A DNA stretch of 15,438 nt. It comes from Planctomycetaceae bacterium (lineage in GTDB: Bacteria; Planctomycetota; Planctomycetia; Pirellulales; Pirellulaceae). Position numbers and translations under genes: made by a program. This document shows, piece by piece, positions 14,808 through 15,438 of this stretch. The stretch is taken from NCBI GenBank assembly GCA_024642765.1, contig JAHEAM010000027.1:1-15438 (forward strand), in the 5' to 3' direction. The notes under the pieces are model-generated. The model did no database searches, was not told where the DNA came from, and worked only from the letters and a program-made list of their open reading frames with translations. Numbering within the stretch: the first letter of the stretch is position 1; each line of letters opens with the position of its first letter.

Positions 14808-15281
14808 GAGCGATTCTTTTTTTGAGGTTTATGAGTTTGAAATTTCGTTTTCCAATGATTCAACAAAGCGTTTCAACTATTGGTCCTAACTAGAGCTGGC
14901 AAGCATTGCCTTTAAAACGATAATCATGATGGGCTTTTGGTACATTGCTTCGGATCGGGACCTGGAAAGGGCACAATTGTAGCGATTTCTTTATTGTTAA
15001 CAAAGAACCGTCTCATTTCGGTTTTTTCCTTTCGCATTAGATTTTTTTGCTGTTGGACGCCGGATGCGCGGACCTGTTTCCCGGTTCTGTTTTGATCCCA
15101 ATCGTAATTAGGCAAAAATCTAGTCAATAACGCGGTTTGGGCTTGAAAAAGTAGTTCGATTTGGGACAATTCGCAGTTTGAAAAAGCTGAAACAGATGAT
15201 TAATGCCTGAGGAAGTCGCGCAGAAGTCATGTCTCAAATAATTGGTTAATCGGTAACTGGATTCATTGAAGGGTCATTAAC
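14808..15281. other. Intergenic region with weak hairpins, no recognised gene
   Basis: About 474 bases between the divergent GroES-like and L25 genes. Seen: GGCAA-GCA-TTGCC (14898-14910), a palindrome TTGTTAACAA (14993-15002), and on the + strand AGAACCG/CGGTTTT (15004-15010 with 15019-15025) ending in six Ts, a weak terminator-like hairpin with no gene in front of it. No tRNA or known RNA gene was recognised. The - strand frame at 14924-15169 needs a TTG start and resembles no protein. Confidence 0.4.
15268..15273 (+). promoter_or_regulatory. Ribosome binding site of the L25 gene
   Basis: GAAGGG lies 8 bases before GTG 15282. It supports this non-ATG start, where the family's N-terminal sequence also begins. 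Confidence 0.6.
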
Positions 15282-15438
15282 GTGGCGGATGTTTTAAACG
15301 TTTTGGAACGAAACGAAGTTGGCAAATTGCGAATGCGTCGGATGCGAGCTACCGGAAAAGTTCCAGCGGTCTTATATGGTCATGGGCAGGAATCGAAAAA
15401 CCTGACTGTTGACTTGAAAGAATTGGAATCCGTTTTCA
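15282..15438 (+). CDS. rplY: 50S ribosomal protein L25 / general stress protein Ctc, N-terminal part (3' end outside window)
   Basis: Begins GTG GCG GAT and reads MADVLNVLERNEVGKLRMRR..., then ATGKVPAVLYGHGQESKNLTVD. The blocks 'G.gaaRrlRatGkvPaVlYG.g.e...l.vd...l' are the N-terminal signature of bacterial L25, which binds 5S rRNA in the large subunit. The window ends after 52 codons, so it cannot be seen whether it is the short form or the long Ctc form with a C-terminal beta domain. Confidence 0.92.
   Translation, partial: MADVLNVLERNEVGKLRMRRMRATGKVPAVLYGHGQESKNLTVDLKELESVF

Noticed and set aside
15004..15027. Terminator of an undetected small RNA on the + strand
   Set aside because: The stem is weak (seven pairs with one G-U and an 8-base loop), and no promoter or conserved RNA element was found in front of it; only noted within the intergenic entry.
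14924..15169. 81-codon ORF on the - strand upstream of the GroES-like gene
   Set aside because: Needs a TTG start, has no ribosome binding site and resembles no family; probably chance.

Overview
The window looks like a stretch of a bacterial chromosome of moderate GC content, most likely from a planctomycete (Pirellulales-like). The evidence is a secreted DUF1080/3-keto-disaccharide-hydrolase protein, HDOD two-component proteins, an orphan GroES-like protein, weak Shine-Dalgarno signals and frequent non-ATG starts. The assignment is an inference from gene families; there is no rRNA or other strong marker.

Layout. (1) 1-3733, + strand: a tight run made of the C-terminal part of an extracellular solute-binding protein, a BCCT-family transporter and a PlsC-type acyltransferase. 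(2) 4056-6883, + strand: a signalling cluster of a single-domain response regulator, a soluble histidine kinase with no sensor domain and a REC-HDOD response regulator. (3) 13500-6906, - strand: a histidine biosynthesis operon in the order leader peptide, hisG, hisC-hisB fusion, hisH, hisF, hisI-hisE with an extra N-terminal domain, hisD. The genes overlap by 4-7 bases or lie 19-40 bases apart, so they are probably one transcript. hisA and a histidinol-phosphatase gene are absent. (4) 13673-14407, + strand: the DUF1080 protein, divergent from the his operon. (5) 14807-14457, - strand: a GroES-like protein. (6) 15282-end, + strand: the start of ribosomal protein L25.

The most striking signal is in front of hisG. 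A near-consensus sigma70 promoter (TTGACA, 17-base spacer, CATAAT) lies 6 bases from the ATG of a 19-codon ORF on the - strand that encodes MKFKIHHHHVHHHHLVFPK, with eight histidine codons. It is followed by a hairpin, then directly by a strong GC-rich hairpin with seven Ts, about 50 bases before hisG. This is the full layout of a his-operon transcription attenuator, with a leader ORF that is probably leaderless (transcription would start at or near the A of its ATG). A segment at the end of the leader ORF can pair with the terminator loop and 3' arm, giving a candidate antiterminator.

The operon also carries two unusual protein architectures: a HisC-HisB fusion, and a HisIE protein with a long N-terminal domain that resembles, from memory, the N-terminal part of fungal HIS4. 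hisD follows it in the same order as the domains of HIS4.
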